A stretch of DNA of 64,000 nucleotides from Buttiauxella noackiae ATCC 51607 (GTDB lineage: Bacteria; Pseudomonadota; Gammaproteobacteria; Enterobacterales; Enterobacteriaceae), in contig NZ_LXEO01000015.1 of assembly GCF_001654865.1 (NCBI RefSeq), forward strand, positions 114,504 to 178,503. The letters run 5' to 3'. A model generated the notes under the pieces. That model saw nothing but the letters and a program-made list of their open reading frames with translations. It had not been told where the DNA came from and made no database searches. Shown here piece by piece: positions 20,201-27,644 of the stretch. Each line of letters opens with the position of its first letter. Within the stretch, counting starts at the first letter, position 1. Position numbers and translations under genes: made by a program.

Positions 20201-22883
20201 GGCCAATACGCATCAGGCTTTTAAGCCCGCCAGATGACACCAGAATCAGATGCTGTACGAATGGCCGCCGTGCGGGTTTGTTGAGAATGTCCTGGGCGAT
20301 AACCAGTATTGTGGGAAGTAACAGCACCGCTGCCAATACGCATATCCAGTAAAATGGATTCGGGACCAGTAAAAGCGTACAAAACACAAGCACCAGAAAT
20401 GACGGTGCGACCAGACTTCGACGTAAGTTATCCAGCAGTTTCCAGCGTGAAAGCGTAGTTAGCGGGTTTTTACCACGCGTTCCATCTTCTTTTCTGGGGT
20501 TGAATGTAAGCCAGTTCAGCAGTTGCCAGTCGCCGCGTATCCAGCGGGTACGCCTTGCCACATCGGTGAGGTAATTATTGGGATACTGCTCGTAAAGCAG
20601 CACTTCACTCAGCAAGCCCGAACGGGCATAGCACCCTTCCAGTAAATCATGGCTCAGCACCAGGTTTTCTGGGCAGGTATTGCGCGTGGCTTGCGTAAAA
20701 GTATCTACGTCGTAAATACCTTTACCGACGAATGACCCTTCACCAAAAAGATCCTGATAAATATCTGATGACATCATTGAGTAGGGATCGTTACCCGGCA
20801 CGTTACTACACATAGCCGCATAGCGTCCCTGCCCGTTACGCGGGATCTCTTCTGCAAGCCCAGGCTGCAAAATACCGTAACCTTTGACGACACGCTGTTT
20901 TACCGGATCGTAGACCGGGTGATTAAGCGGGTGCGCCATAGTCGCGACCAGCTTATGGGCAGTATCGCGCGGCAGGACGGTATCGCTATCCAGCGTGATG
21001 ACATATTTCACCCCAGCAGGCGGGCTAATCACATTACTGTGGACTTCTGAAAACTGCTCTGCCGGTTGGCGTAACCAACTATTGAGCAACGACAATTTAC
21101 CGCGTTTACGCTCATAACCCATCCAGACGTTTTGTTGTTCATTCCACTGCGCTTTACGGTGAAGTAAGAAGAAAAGCGGCTGGGATATGGAGGCATAACG
21201 GCGATTCAGATTCTGCATTTGCGCTTCAGCCCAGTGTAGAAGATCGGCGTTTTCCGGCGAGTTTTCATCTGGTGAATCAGCAAAATCCGTCAGCAATGCA
21301 AAATAAAGATTGGCAGTGTTATTACCGAGGTAACACACTTCCAGGCTGTTAAGCAGCTTGTCTATCCCCACTCGGCTGGTGAGCAAACAAGGGATCACTA
21401 CCATGGTGCAAAACTCAGCCGGAATGCCAGTCGAGAAATCCATACGAGGCAGCGGGAGCGGCGAACGGAAACGCGTTGTTGCCTCGCTGAGTAAATTAAT
21501 CGCTAACTGGCTAACCAGAACCACCAGCGGCAGAGCAAGAAGCACCAGCGGCCAGCTCATGCCTTGTTCGTGTGTATGAGATAAAACGTCGGCGGTAAAG
21601 GCGATGGTCAACAGGCTCAGGCTACCGAGCCATGAAAGCAGCGGAATTTGGTTAAAACTGTGGCGGAGTCGGACGATCCACGACGTATTAGCCCCAAGCT
21701 GGTGTTCAAGTTTCGAGCGCCCTTCACCAATAAGATAATAGCCAACATGGTTACCATCTGACTGCGCCATCTCCAGAATATGACTCGCGACTTCTGGTTC
21801 ATTATGGTGGCTGTGCCGGGCAAGGATCTCAATAATGTGCCGATAGTGATCGCGTGTATCAAAGTGCATTGCCGGGTAAATACCGCCAGGGTCTTTACGC
21901 AATGTTTGCTCGACCAGGCTCATGGCCTCGGCAAAGTCTGCCCAGTTGGTTTCGCTTAGCAGACGCAAACCGGCAATGCTGTTACTAACCGATAGCTGAC
22001 TTGCAGCAAGTTGTTGGTTAAAGCGGTGAATCAGGTAATCGGTGGTGACGCCCGTTTCAGCAAGGCGCTGTTCAACCCAGGTCAGCGGCAAAGAGAGCAT
22101 ATTCCCCCGCCCCTGCAAGCGACGAACCAGCTCAGCCACAAAGGCACTGCTCAATGGCGGACGCGAACGTGCCATATCCGCAATTACCATAATCAAATCT
22201 GCTGGCGTGTTCTCGGCACATTCAAAAATACGCGTTATCCAGACATCGGCCAGGTTTCGCTCTTCCTGCGCGTCAGCGACTTCGATACTGACCCGGCGTA
22301 AATTCTCGATTAGAGCCAGGCGTAACATTCCCGGCAGTGCCCAAAGTTCGCCGAGCGTTAGCGGTGTCACCTGTTGATATGCTGCAATATAGCTTGTCAG
22401 GCTGTCGGCATCCCATCGGCCATCGGCATGGGCAATCGCTTCGGAGGCAATATCATAAATACGCGGGCAATTATGTGGCGCGGCTAACGGCGGTAAACCC
22501 TTGCCAAAATTCTTGGGTAAGTGGTGGCGAACCACACGAATTTGTTCTTCGATAAGATAGTAATTATCCAGCAGCCATTCGCCTGCAGGCGTAATCCCTG
22601 ACTTTTCACCCGCATTGAGCAGGTAGCAGTTACGGGTAATGATGGCTTCATTATCTTCCAGGCGCTTGAGTAAGTAGTAAGGTAATTTGTTGCTCGATAA
22701 TTTATGGGAACGCGCCAGCTTCTGGCCATAGCGCTCCATCTGGGCCGCAGAAAACAGCTCAGCTTTGATAGGGCTTTCATTCGCAGGCTCAGTGCCTAAC
22801 CAGTCAGGGGTTTTTGGATGCAGTTCCAGTGACTTACTCGCGGTAAACCACTGTTTAAGATTTAATTTCATGAATTTGCTCAT
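14292..22883 (-). CDS. ndvB: Cyclic beta-1,2-glucan synthase (NdvB/ChvB type)
   Basis: At 2863 residues this matches the giant NdvB/ChvB enzymes. From the N-terminus there is a ~400-residue soluble part, then membrane spans near 415-470. The GT84 glycosyltransferase follows, with DSD near residue 630 (YVITLDSDTVLPRD) and the QxxRW-like RRTRWIRGDWQL near 780. More spans lie at ~820-990. A middle glycoamylase-like region (SGSMFEYLMPNLV, GISESGYYSFDALQNY) and a C-terminal GH94 phosphorylase-like region follow, with GDWNDGMN near 2543. It makes osmoregulated periplasmic cyclic beta-1,2-glucan from UDP-glucose, initiating, elongating and cyclising in one protein. It stands alone without an NdvA-type exporter here. 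It is rare among enterics, which usually rely on opgGH. The start could be M1 or M5. Confidence 0.9.
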   Translation of the reverse strand: MSKFMKLNLKQWFTASKSLELHPKTPDWLGTEPANESPIKAELFSAAQMERYGQKLARSHKLSSNKLPYYLLKRLEDNEAIITRNCYLLNAGEKSGITPAGEWLLDNYYLIEEQIRVVRHHLPKNFGKGLPPLAAPHNCPRIYDIASEAIAHADGRWDADSLTSYIAAYQQVTPLTLGELWALPGMLRLALIENLRRVSIEVADAQEERNLADVWITRIFECAENTPADLIMVIADMARSRPPLSSAFVAELVRRLQGRGNMLSLPLTWVEQRLAETGVTTDYLIHRFNQQLAASQLSVSNSIAGLRLLSETNWADFAEAMSLVEQTLRKDPGGIYPAMHFDTRDHYRHIIEILARHSHHNEPEVASHILEMAQSDGNHVGYYLIGEGRSKLEHQLGANTSWIVRLRHSFNQIPLLSWLGSLSLLTIAFTADVLSHTHEQGMSWPLVLLALPLVVLVSQLAINLLSEATTRFRSPLPLPRMDFSTGIPAEFCTMVVIPCLLTSRVGIDKLLNSLEVCYLGNNTANLYFALLTDFADSPDENSPENADLLHWAEAQMQNLNRRYASISQPLFFLLHRKAQWNEQQNVWMGYERKRGKLSLLNSWLRQPAEQFSEVHSNVISPPAGVKYVITLDSDTVLPRDTAHKLVATMAHPLNHPVYDPVKQRVVKGYGILQPGLAEEIPRNGQGRYAAMCSNVPGNDPYSMMSSDIYQDLFGEGSFVGKGIYDVDTFTQATRNTCPENLVLSHDLLEGCYARSGLLSEVLLYEQYPNNYLTDVARRTRWIRGDWQLLNWLTFNPRKEDGTRGKNPLTTLSRWKLLDNLRRSLVAPSFLVLVFCTLLLVPNPFYWICVLAAVLLLPTILVIAQDILNKPARRPFVQHLILVSSGGLKSLMRIGLGFITMPHEAGYSLYSIVVTLWRLGISHRNLNQWASFDQSTESAKASPMRFYRAMWLNVVAGLALILLAATLAPMMLFVALPIGVLWCLAPLLLSWLSREPARPAVTFNAENKRLLRQSSREIWAFFETFANEKENWLPPDNYQEIPQPVIAHRTSPTNIGLSLMANLTAWDFGYIPQGEMLQRITLTLDTLDKMEHYRGHLYNWYDTRTLAPLNPRYISSVDSGNMAGHLLTLSAGLTGLRNRPILNTKQLLMGLDDTLQILEKAWGQHAPTSLRQLSNHCKNATTLHPALLFPELKNMRAQSNRLHALCNHEEGRIRRWVDHLQRQLVLICHEWTHFLSWLPANWQGESLPTLSWLAQAKHTGEGTPTESAIRQARTRLDIITELEQRLNEHARMDFAFLYNEVTSLLSVGYNCDNNKLDNSHYDLLPSEIRLTSFLAIATNQLPLKSWFALGRLFTTIDNETALMSWSGSMFEYLMPNLVMPTYPGSLLEEMSQSAVKRQIDWGKERGVPWGISESGYYSFDALQNYQYHAFGVPGLGLRRGLADDMVIAPYATMMALTVSPHKACENLLNLEKNGARGEYGFYEALDYTPSRLASGQMYAVVRSWMAHHQGMAFQALSHVLLGAPMVDRFMSSPSFQSARLLLQERVPDAVELYSPRRHFESHEGVLQPVQYETREFTDVDSLIPEVQLLSNADYHLMVSQSGGGYSRWKDLALTRWRSDATCDNWGAFCYISDPVMNEVWSNTWQPLGEPVSQYDVIFTDAGAEYKLLAGTVSVKTQIVVSPEDDIELRRVTLLHRGRLPRTIELTTYAEVVLAPKESDLAHPAFSNLFIQTELLHDQHAILCHRRPRAPDEACPWMFHTMVVHGQTQNDTSFETDRAKFLGRGRTPSNALATIQSGSLSNSVGPVLDPILAIRQSIVLQPGLPVTVDIIYGVTESRQHSQALIEKYHDHPIADRVFELAWSHSQIVLRQINANEDDATLFNRLASAVLFPGPELRADAKILCRNRRGQSGLWGWSISGDLPIVILNVTSDESILLITTMIQAHHYWRLKGLSVDLVILNDNPGGYQQELQNQIIELIMAGSEASQIDKPGGIFVRNGEHMSAEDRLLLLSVAQIVLDDRFGGLKEQLDQRLQATNPTQLAFIPRTGIPTNQHDPWQPDTRALVLFNGRGGFSQDGREYQITLDENDQTPAPWANVLANASFGSVISEAGQAYTWYENAHEYRLTPWENDPISDRSGEAYYLRDEESGAVWSPTTLPVRGNGHYLSRHGFGYSVFAHREMGIDTELTILVAEHAPVKIAILTLSNTSGRTRKISVTGYVEWTLAESRSKSAMHVVTRASTTGRGCGVLANNFYNSNGSERTAFFAVSGVHCSITGDRREFLGRNGSQRNPAAMKLRTLSDKTGAGLDPCGAIQSATTMIDGDQRTFIFVLGIGQSPHDAELMINQYLSEDAARSELANVHRYWHRMLDQIVVTTPDSAVNLLSNGWLLYQTIACRLMARSGYYQSGGAFGFRDQLQDTLALSHAAPERLREQILLCASRQFVEGDVQHWWHPPLGNGVRTRCSDDYLWLPLSICHYVKTTGDIGLLEHRLPYLEGRELQPGEESAYEQPVISALEETLWQHGVKAIRHGLRFGQHGLPLMGAGDWNDGMNLVGLEGKGESVWLGFFLYDVLPQFAQLAEQNHDGEIAALCHQEAAKLQINLETAAWDGAWYRRGYFDSGEALGSQSAKECQIDAIAQSWAVLSGAGSAERCAQAMQALDSRLVDNEAGLIKLLTPPFNGNGPNPGYIQGYLPGVRENGGQYTHGAIWAVMAFARSGNIERAWQLWSLINPINHGLTTDAIERYKVEPYVMTADIYSVAPHTGRGGWSWYTGSAGWAYRLIIETLLGIQRQGDSITVHPLLPRDWPYVSLVYRHGSSDYQINVQRGEGEYQLILDGVSQPGNTIPLIDDGQRHVVDINLGIPGNE

Positions 22884-23213
22884 CAGGCGATGTGAACGCG
22901 CAGGAGCAGTTGTTCAATCAGATCAGAAACGTTCTCTCAGGATGGTGTGTCAGGCATCAGGGATTTAACAGCTGCAAGAGTCTTCTATAAAGCATAGCTT
23001 AAATTTTATTCGTTTTTCTTGCGTGAGTTTTCATATGCCAGTGATAAGCATTGCGAGATAGCGTGGAGCTAAAATTGATTTGCCTTTCAATGAAGGGAGT
23101 TCATCCTACCATGCCTATGCATAAATAACGCACAGTTGCCTGAATATGATTAAAGCAGCGAATATGAGGGAGTGCTTTTTACCCTACCAAACTGGTCGAA
23201 TAAAAAGGTTGTC
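22884..23213. other. Intergenic region upstream of the glucan synthase, downstream of tRNA-Gly
   Basis: This 330-bp stretch must hold the glucan synthase promoter and the 3' trailer of the tRNA transcript. A small hairpin ACCA-GTT-TGGT near 23188-23198 (on the minus strand followed by an AGGGTAAAAAG tract) is the only terminator candidate, and it is weak. No ORF is credible. Confidence 0.4.
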
Positions 23214-23288
<75 letters not shown>

Positions 23289-23290
23289 TT

Positions 23291-23363
23291 TGGTCCGCCA
23301 CCGGAGCCTCGAACCCCGTACTACAACCTATGATTGCCGCTCTTCCCGATGAGCTAGTGGCGG
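23291..23363 (-). other. tRNA-like sequence with collapsed anticodon arm (pseudo-tRNA)
   Basis: Read from 23363 on the minus strand, the 73 bases have a perfect 7-bp acceptor stem (CCGCCAC/GTGGCGG) and a D-arm (GCTC/GAGC, loop ATCGGGAA with the GG pair). The T-arm is CGGGG-TTCGAGG-CTCCG, and discriminator A plus CCA follow. The anticodon region is abnormal. The segment between D-arm and variable loop is only 15 nt and folds best as CAATC-ATA-GGTTG with a three-base loop. A seven-base loop is possible only with a four-base stem and lacks U33. It cannot decode normally. The preserved T-arm and acceptor suggest a retained or recently decayed tRNA. Confidence 0.7.
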
Positions 23364-23651
23364 TTTGGTAATACTACCGACACATCAGATTTAATAATCG
23401 CACACTCTGGAGAGGGTTAACGGCCGGCGCGGCATAATACATAAGTGAAATTAACCCTGCAATCTATAAGTATTTATTGAGGTGATATTTTCCCGCTACT
23501 GATTACTATAACAACAATTGCACGGAAACAAGCCCGTTACCCAACTTCACATTATCTATTGCGGATAGCGCATCATGTTTAATCTTAGTGAGTATGGGAA
23601 AAAAGAATCGCAACATGTACGCTTCATTTTGTTCCTGGAATCTGCCTGGAC

Positions 23652-23901
23652 GAACAAAAATCTGACTCAATTGGCGCTGGATGGAACGCAGCTGTAAAAC
23701 GTGCTGGCATTCGCCGTGGCAATCCGTACCATACACGCCACACTTACGCATGCTGAATGCTTACTTCGGGAAGAAACCCGTCATCTATCGCCAGCCAGAT
23801 GGGCCACGAAATACCCAAATGGTTTATGACATTGATTCAACCTGAATACAGGATATGAACGGCGATCAGTTCAGCATCTAAACCAAAAACTCGCGCTATA
23901 G
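23652..23901 (+). pseudogene. Decayed phage tyrosine integrase, C-terminal remnant
   Basis: The plus-strand frame gives GWNAAVKRAGIRRGNPYHTRHTYAC, a stop (TGA 23754-23756, where related integrases have Trp), then MLTSGRNPSSIASQMGHE. After a frameshift come TQMVYDIDST, a second TGA at 23843-23845, IQDMNGDQ, and in another frame HLNQKLAL with TAG at 23899-23901. These are the RHT box, the QMGH histidine motif and the catalytic-tyrosine MVY segment of Rac/IntR-type integrases, broken by two stops and at least two frameshifts. It ends 45 bp before ttcA, and in E. coli the Rac prophage is integrated at ttcA with intR on the same side. So this is most likely the scar of a Rac-like prophage. Confidence 0.8.
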
Positions 23902-23946
23902 GCTGTGCTTCTGTGGTGCCCCTGAAACAACCGGCAAATCAATAAA

Positions 23947-24882
23947 ATGCAAGATAAACAAGAAATTACAAAGAAAGATCAATACAACCTGAATAAATTA
24001 CAGAAGCGCCTGCGTCGTAACGTGGGTGAAGCGATCGCTGATTACAATATGATTGAAGAAGGCGACCGTATTATGGTTTGCCTGTCAGGCGGCAAAGACA
24101 GCTACACCATGCTGGAAATTCTACGAAACTTACAGCAGAGCGCGCCGATTAATTTCAGCCTGGTAGCCGTTAATCTCGATCAAAAACAACCCGGTTTCCC
24201 TGAGCATATCCTGCCCGAGTATCTGGAAAGCATCGGTGTTGAATACAAAATTGTCGAAGAGAACACTTACGGTATCGTTAAAGATAAGATCCCGGAAGGC
24301 AAAACTACCTGTTCTCTGTGCTCTCGTTTACGCCGTGGCATCCTTTACCGCACTGCGACTGAGCTGGGTGCGACAAAAATAGCTCTTGGTCATCACCGTG
24401 ATGACATCCTTCAGACGCTTTTCCTGAATATGTTCTACGGCGGCAAGATGAAAGGTATGCCACCAAAACTGATGAGTGACGACGGAAAACACATTGTCAT
24501 TCGTCCGTTGGCATATTGCCGTGAGAAAGACATTGAGCGTTTTGCAACGGCGCGTGAGTATCCGATCATTCCGTGCAACCTGTGCGGTTCGCAGCCAAAT
24601 CTGCAACGCCAGGTCATTGGTGAAATGCTGCGTGACTGGGATAGACGTTATCCTGGCCGTATCGAAACCATGTTTAGTGCCATGCAAAATGTTGTGCCTT
24701 CACACATGTGTGACACGGAACTGTTCGATTTTAAAGGCCTGCAACACGGCGCTGAAGTTGTTGATGGCGGAGATTTAGCTTTCGACCGCGAAGAGTTGCC
24801 AATGCAACCTGCTGGCTGGCAGCCCGAAGAAGATGACAGTGAAACGCCTGTTCAACGCCTAGATATTCTCGAAATCAAATAA
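23947..24882 (+). CDS. ttcA: TtcA, tRNA 2-thiocytidine(32) synthetase
   Basis: The 311-residue protein equals the E. coli length. It has the PP-loop ATPase motif SGGKDS at 47-52, the iron-sulfur cysteines C122/C125 (TTCSLC), and a further CxxC pair at C210/C213 (IPCNLC). It thiolates cytidine 32 in a subset of tRNAs using ATP and an Fe-S cluster. The gene is intact despite the integrase scar 45 bp upstream, so any prophage excision or decay left the reading frame whole. The 5' end of ttcA is the expected attB region. Confidence 0.95.
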   Translation: MQDKQEITKKDQYNLNKLQKRLRRNVGEAIADYNMIEEGDRIMVCLSGGKDSYTMLEILRNLQQSAPINFSLVAVNLDQKQPGFPEHILPEYLESIGVEYKIVEENTYGIVKDKIPEGKTTCSLCSRLRRGILYRTATELGATKIALGHHRDDILQTLFLNMFYGGKMKGMPPKLMSDDGKHIVIRPLAYCREKDIERFATAREYPIIPCNLCGSQPNLQRQVIGEMLRDWDRRYPGRIETMFSAMQNVVPSHMCDTELFDFKGLQHGAEVVDGGDLAFDREELPMQPAGWQPEEDDSETPVQRLDILEIK

Positions 24883-24889
24883 TCCTCTC

Positions 24890-24915
24890 TTCCCTCTCTC
24901 GCCTGAGAGAGGGAA
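24890..24915. terminator. Bidirectional hairpin between ttcA and the proline-rich micro-ORF
   Basis: TTCCCTCTCTC at 24890-24900 pairs perfectly with GAGAGAGGGAA at 24905-24915 around a GCCT loop. It lies between convergent stops at 24882 and 24925. The U-tract is poor on both strands. Confidence 0.65.
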
Positions 24916-24924
24916 ATCTCTGCG

Positions 24925-25077
24925 CTAACTGTGCGGTGGTGGCTCGATAATCGGTCTTTGGTCGGGGTCAAGCGGTGGGTCTGGTATCGGCTGCGGTCTT
25001 GGGATCGGATCAGGTATTGGCGTAGGCTCACTCGGAAACGACGGGTCACTCATATCTAATCTTCGATAAACAGTCAT
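24925..25077 (-). CDS. Proline-rich small protein (50 aa)
   Basis: The ORF runs from ATG 25077 to TAG at 24925-24927, with AAAGGAGG ideally placed upstream. The 50-residue product starts MTVYRRLDMSDPSF and then is almost wholly PxP/DP repeats (PTPIPDPIPRPQPIPDP, ending EPPPHS). No signal or membrane segment is seen. It lies between ttcA and fnrS, just after the FnrS terminator, so it needs its own promoter or FnrS readthrough. It is similar in style to the ORF at 7190-7318 and may correspond to the enterobacterial proline-rich protein YnaL, which I cannot verify. The alternative start at M9 is possible. Confidence 0.65.
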   Translation of the reverse strand: MTVYRRLDMSDPSFPSEPTPIPDPIPRPQPIPDPPLDPDQRPIIEPPPHS

Positions 25078-25127
25078 TATTGCCTCCTTTAAATACTCCT
25101 TTTAAGCATAGACCACATATTGCGGAC

Positions 25128-25246
25128 AAAAAAAAGCCGACTTATAGTCGGCTCGTACGAATCAATTGTGCTATGCAGTAATTCTAAAAAAGGAAGTAAG
25201 ACAATATGGAGCGCAACGCCCATCGCTTGACGTTGCATTCACCTGC
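25128..25246 (-). ncRNA. fnrS: FnrS, anaerobically induced Hfq-dependent sRNA
   Basis: Read from 25246 on the minus strand the RNA begins GCAGGTGAATGCAACGTCAA. It contains the conserved GCGTTGCGCTCC segment and ends in the hairpin AGCCGACT/AGTCGGCT (25135-25153) followed by eight U. This matches E. coli FnrS as I remember it, with only a few differences in the region just before the terminator. FnrS represses mRNAs for aerobic metabolism and oxidative-stress enzymes (for example sodB and maeA) by base-pairing under anaerobiosis. As in E. coli it is beside zntB. An FNR site is centred ~42 bp upstream of the 5' end. Confidence 0.93.
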
Positions 25247-25281
25247 GAAAGAGATATTGCCTTGAACCAGCGTTCCATTTA

Positions 25282-25295
25282 TTGACCTTGCTCAA
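25282..25295 (-). promoter_or_regulatory. FNR binding site of the fnrS promoter
   Basis: The minus strand reads TTGAGCAAGGTCAA, the FNR consensus TTGAT-N4-ATCAA with both TTGA/TCAA halves intact. Its centre is ~42 bp upstream of the predicted FnrS start at 25246, the position of a class II activation site. A TATC-type -10 lies near 25252-25258. Confidence 0.8.
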
Positions 25296-25341
25296 TTATC
25301 GCCGCCTTTTTTACTCGATAGCATGTTAAAAATGTTAAATT

Positions 25342-26325
25342 TTACAGCCATTTACTACGATGTAACCACCAGGCAACACCGCCTATAAGAACCACCAACA
25401 TGATGCAAAACAGGCTGAAACCAAAATGCCAACCACCGCCAGGAATGCCCCCTAAATTCACACCAAATAGTCCCGTCAGAAACGTACTGGGTAAAAAAAC
25501 CATCGCCATTAGCGACATGGTGTAGGTTCTTCTTCCCATGGCTTCCTGCATAACCTGGGCAATTTCGTCAGTCATAACCGCAGTGCGCGCGATACAGGCA
25601 TCAATTTCATCAAGCCCGCGCCCTAACCTGTCGGAAATATCCTGCATACGACGACGATGATCATCAGTCATCCAGGGTAAACGCTCACTCGAAAGGCGCG
25701 CATACACATCTCGCTGAGGTGCCATATAACGGCGCATCACGATTAACTGTTTACGTAACAGAGCAAGGAAACCACGCGGGGGAATTTGCTGGTCCAGCAA
25801 GTTATCTTCAAGGTCGATGATTTTGTCATGCAGCTGTTCAATAAATTCACTTGCGTGATCGGTCAGCGCATCACAAACATCCACCAACCAGCTTCCACAA
25901 TCGAGCGGGCCGGCGCCTTCCTTAAGATCGTTCACCACATCGTCGAGAGCCAGAACCTGGCGCTGGCGCGTTGACACAATAAGCCGCTCATTAATATATA
26001 AGCGCATGGCAACAAGTTGGTCGGGGCGTTCATCGGTACTGCCATTAATGCAGCGCAACGTAATCAGCGTCCCCTCACCTATTCGCGTAACTCGCGGGCG
26101 CAGACTTTCTCCTGCCAATGCATCACGAGCATAATTTGGCAGCAGAGGTGTAGTCGCCAGCCAATTTGCGCTAATGCTATTGGTATAATTCAAATGCAAC
26201 CAACCAGGATGTTCGGCATCAATGGTGTCATTATCCTCAATGGTATCGACCCCGCCTTTACCATCCAATTGCCAGGCGAACACGGCATCCGGCACATTTA
26301 ACTGGTATCCCTTAATGGTTTCCAC
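25342..26325 (-). CDS. zntB: ZntB, CorA-family zinc transporter
   Basis: The 327-residue protein matches the E. coli length when translation starts at GTG 26325 (MetGluThrIle...). A GGAG lies 8 bases before this GTG, so it is preferred over an in-frame start eight codons upstream. The large cytoplasmic N-terminal domain is followed by two C-terminal helices and the family signature GVN ([12 protein letters not shown]) between them. The C-terminus is WLHRSKWL. It assembles as a pentamer in the inner membrane and moves Zn2+, probably proton-coupled import in recent structural work. Confidence 0.95.
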   Translation of the reverse strand: METIKGYQLNVPDAVFAWQLDGKGGVDTIEDNDTIDAEHPGWLHLNYTNSISANWLATTPLLPNYARDALAGESLRPRVTRIGEGTLITLRCINGSTDERPDQLVAMRLYINERLIVSTRQRQVLALDDVVNDLKEGAGPLDCGSWLVDVCDALTDHASEFIEQLHDKIIDLEDNLLDQQIPPRGFLALLRKQLIVMRRYMAPQRDVYARLSSERLPWMTDDHRRRMQDISDRLGRGLDEIDACIARTAVMTDEIAQVMQEAMGRRTYTMSLMAMVFLPSTFLTGLFGVNLGGIPGGGWHFGFSLFCIMLVVLIGGVAWWLHRSKWL

Positions 26326-26491
26326 TGCATTATCTCCACGCGTTACCACAATACTGTTGTCAGTCTAGCCGTCTTCTTTTGTTATGTAACTCGGAAAAAT
26401 ATCCAAACACGCTGAATTTGCTGAATAAAAAATGTTACATTTCTGCAGTTTTTTAGAACCAATCATGCCTCGCGGCATTCGGAGATGATGT

Positions 26492-27634
26492 TTGTCACAA
26501 AGACGTAGGGCTTCACCCAATTTAGACCTCCGCCTTAAGAGCATGCGCCAACGGGCAATCACTGTCAGTGGCCCGTGGTTTCTATGGATTAATTTGTTGT
26601 TCTGCTTATTTATTTTAGGCAGGCATTACTTCTCACCCTCACAGCAAATCGCAAGCGTGGCGGCATCAGTACCCGTACTTGAAATTCTTATGGGGCTAAT
26701 TCTCGCCGTCTCATCATCCGCCATTTTCATTTTGCGCATGGCACATGATCAATATGCCGAGTGGCTAAGCAAATTTCTGTACGGGACATTGCTTTGTATC
26801 AGCGCATTATGGGTAGGATGTTTTTATGTATTCCTGGCAAGTGGCGATTCGCGGATTGTTTTCCCCTTCGCAGCATTGCTGATTTTCACTGCGCTAATTT
26901 CACTTTATTTTGACGGCCGGGTTTTACTGAGTTTCACCCTGCCTATCTGGATCTCGATTCTGGTCTGTAATTTTATTTATCCCTCTGATCTGACCCTACT
27001 CAACGCGCTGCTCTATCTACTTCTCGCCGGTCTTTTTGAGTCGGGCCGTCGAATTTTGCGAGGGTGGTTTGTGCTGGCGATTCGTCGTGAACAAGAAAAT
27101 AGAGAGTTAATTAAACAACTACAAGACCTGGCGAATAACGACCCTCTTACCGGTATTGCCAATCGTCGCTCTTTTCATCTTCTTCTCGAAAAGGCGATGC
27201 AGCGCCAGCAACAATGCGGCACACCACTTTCATTGGTTATGCTGGATGTCGATTACTTCAAGAAGTACAACGACCATTATGGCCATCAGGCTGGTGATGA
27301 ATGTCTGGTGAAAATAGGTCAATGTCTGGCGGATGCAATTCGCTCAACACATGACGCAGTTGCTCGCTTTGGCGGAGAGGAGTTTATCATTTTACTGCCA
27401 GATGCAGTGGAGCAGCAGGCAATTGAAGTAGCTGAACGGCTTAGAATGAACCTACAGGCCCTGTCTATCCCACACGCAGCCTCACCTGTAATGCCTTATG
27501 TAACCATCAGTCTCGGTATTGCCACTGTGATGCCAGGAACCACCTCGACACGCCTTATCGCACAAGCTGATGCCGCGCTGTATAAGGCCAAAGAAAATGG
27601 CCGCAACCGGTGGCAAGTTTTCCAACATTATTAA
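26492..27634 (+). CDS. Membrane-bound diguanylate cyclase
   Basis: This 380-residue protein has five to six hydrophobic helices in residues ~28-190 (a MASE-like sensory membrane domain I cannot assign). A short coiled coil (REQENRELIKQLQDLANNDPLTG) and a complete GGDEF domain follow, with GGEEF at ~293-297 and the metal-binding LDVDYFKKYND. The inhibitory I-site RxxD is not preserved (STHD in its place), so product inhibition may be lost. It would make c-di-GMP from two GTP at the inner membrane. The start is taken as TTG 26492, with GGAG seven bases upstream. ATG 26543 is the alternative. A YoaK-like micro-protein follows 10 bp downstream, probably in the same transcript. Confidence 0.85.
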   Translation: MSQRRRASPNLDLRLKSMRQRAITVSGPWFLWINLLFCLFILGRHYFSPSQQIASVAASVPVLEILMGLILAVSSSAIFILRMAHDQYAEWLSKFLYGTLLCISALWVGCFYVFLASGDSRIVFPFAALLIFTALISLYFDGRVLLSFTLPIWISILVCNFIYPSDLTLLNALLYLLLAGLFESGRRILRGWFVLAIRREQENRELIKQLQDLANNDPLTGIANRRSFHLLLEKAMQRQQQCGTPLSLVMLDVDYFKKYNDHYGHQAGDECLVKIGQCLADAIRSTHDAVARFGGEEFIILLPDAVEQQAIEVAERLRMNLQALSIPHAASPVMPYVTISLGIATVMPGTTSTRLIAQADAALYKAKENGRNRWQVFQHY

Positions 27635-27644
27635 AGAGAGAAAA

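Noticed and set aside
14292..22883. Many 60-130-codon frames on the opposite strand of the glucan synthase gene
   Set aside because: They are shadows of a high-G+C third-position gene, with no ribosome sites and no recognisable motifs.
23506..23751. 81-codon minus-strand ORF upstream of ttcA
   Set aside because: The plus strand of the same interval carries recognisable integrase motifs, so the minus-strand frame is a shadow of the pseudogene.
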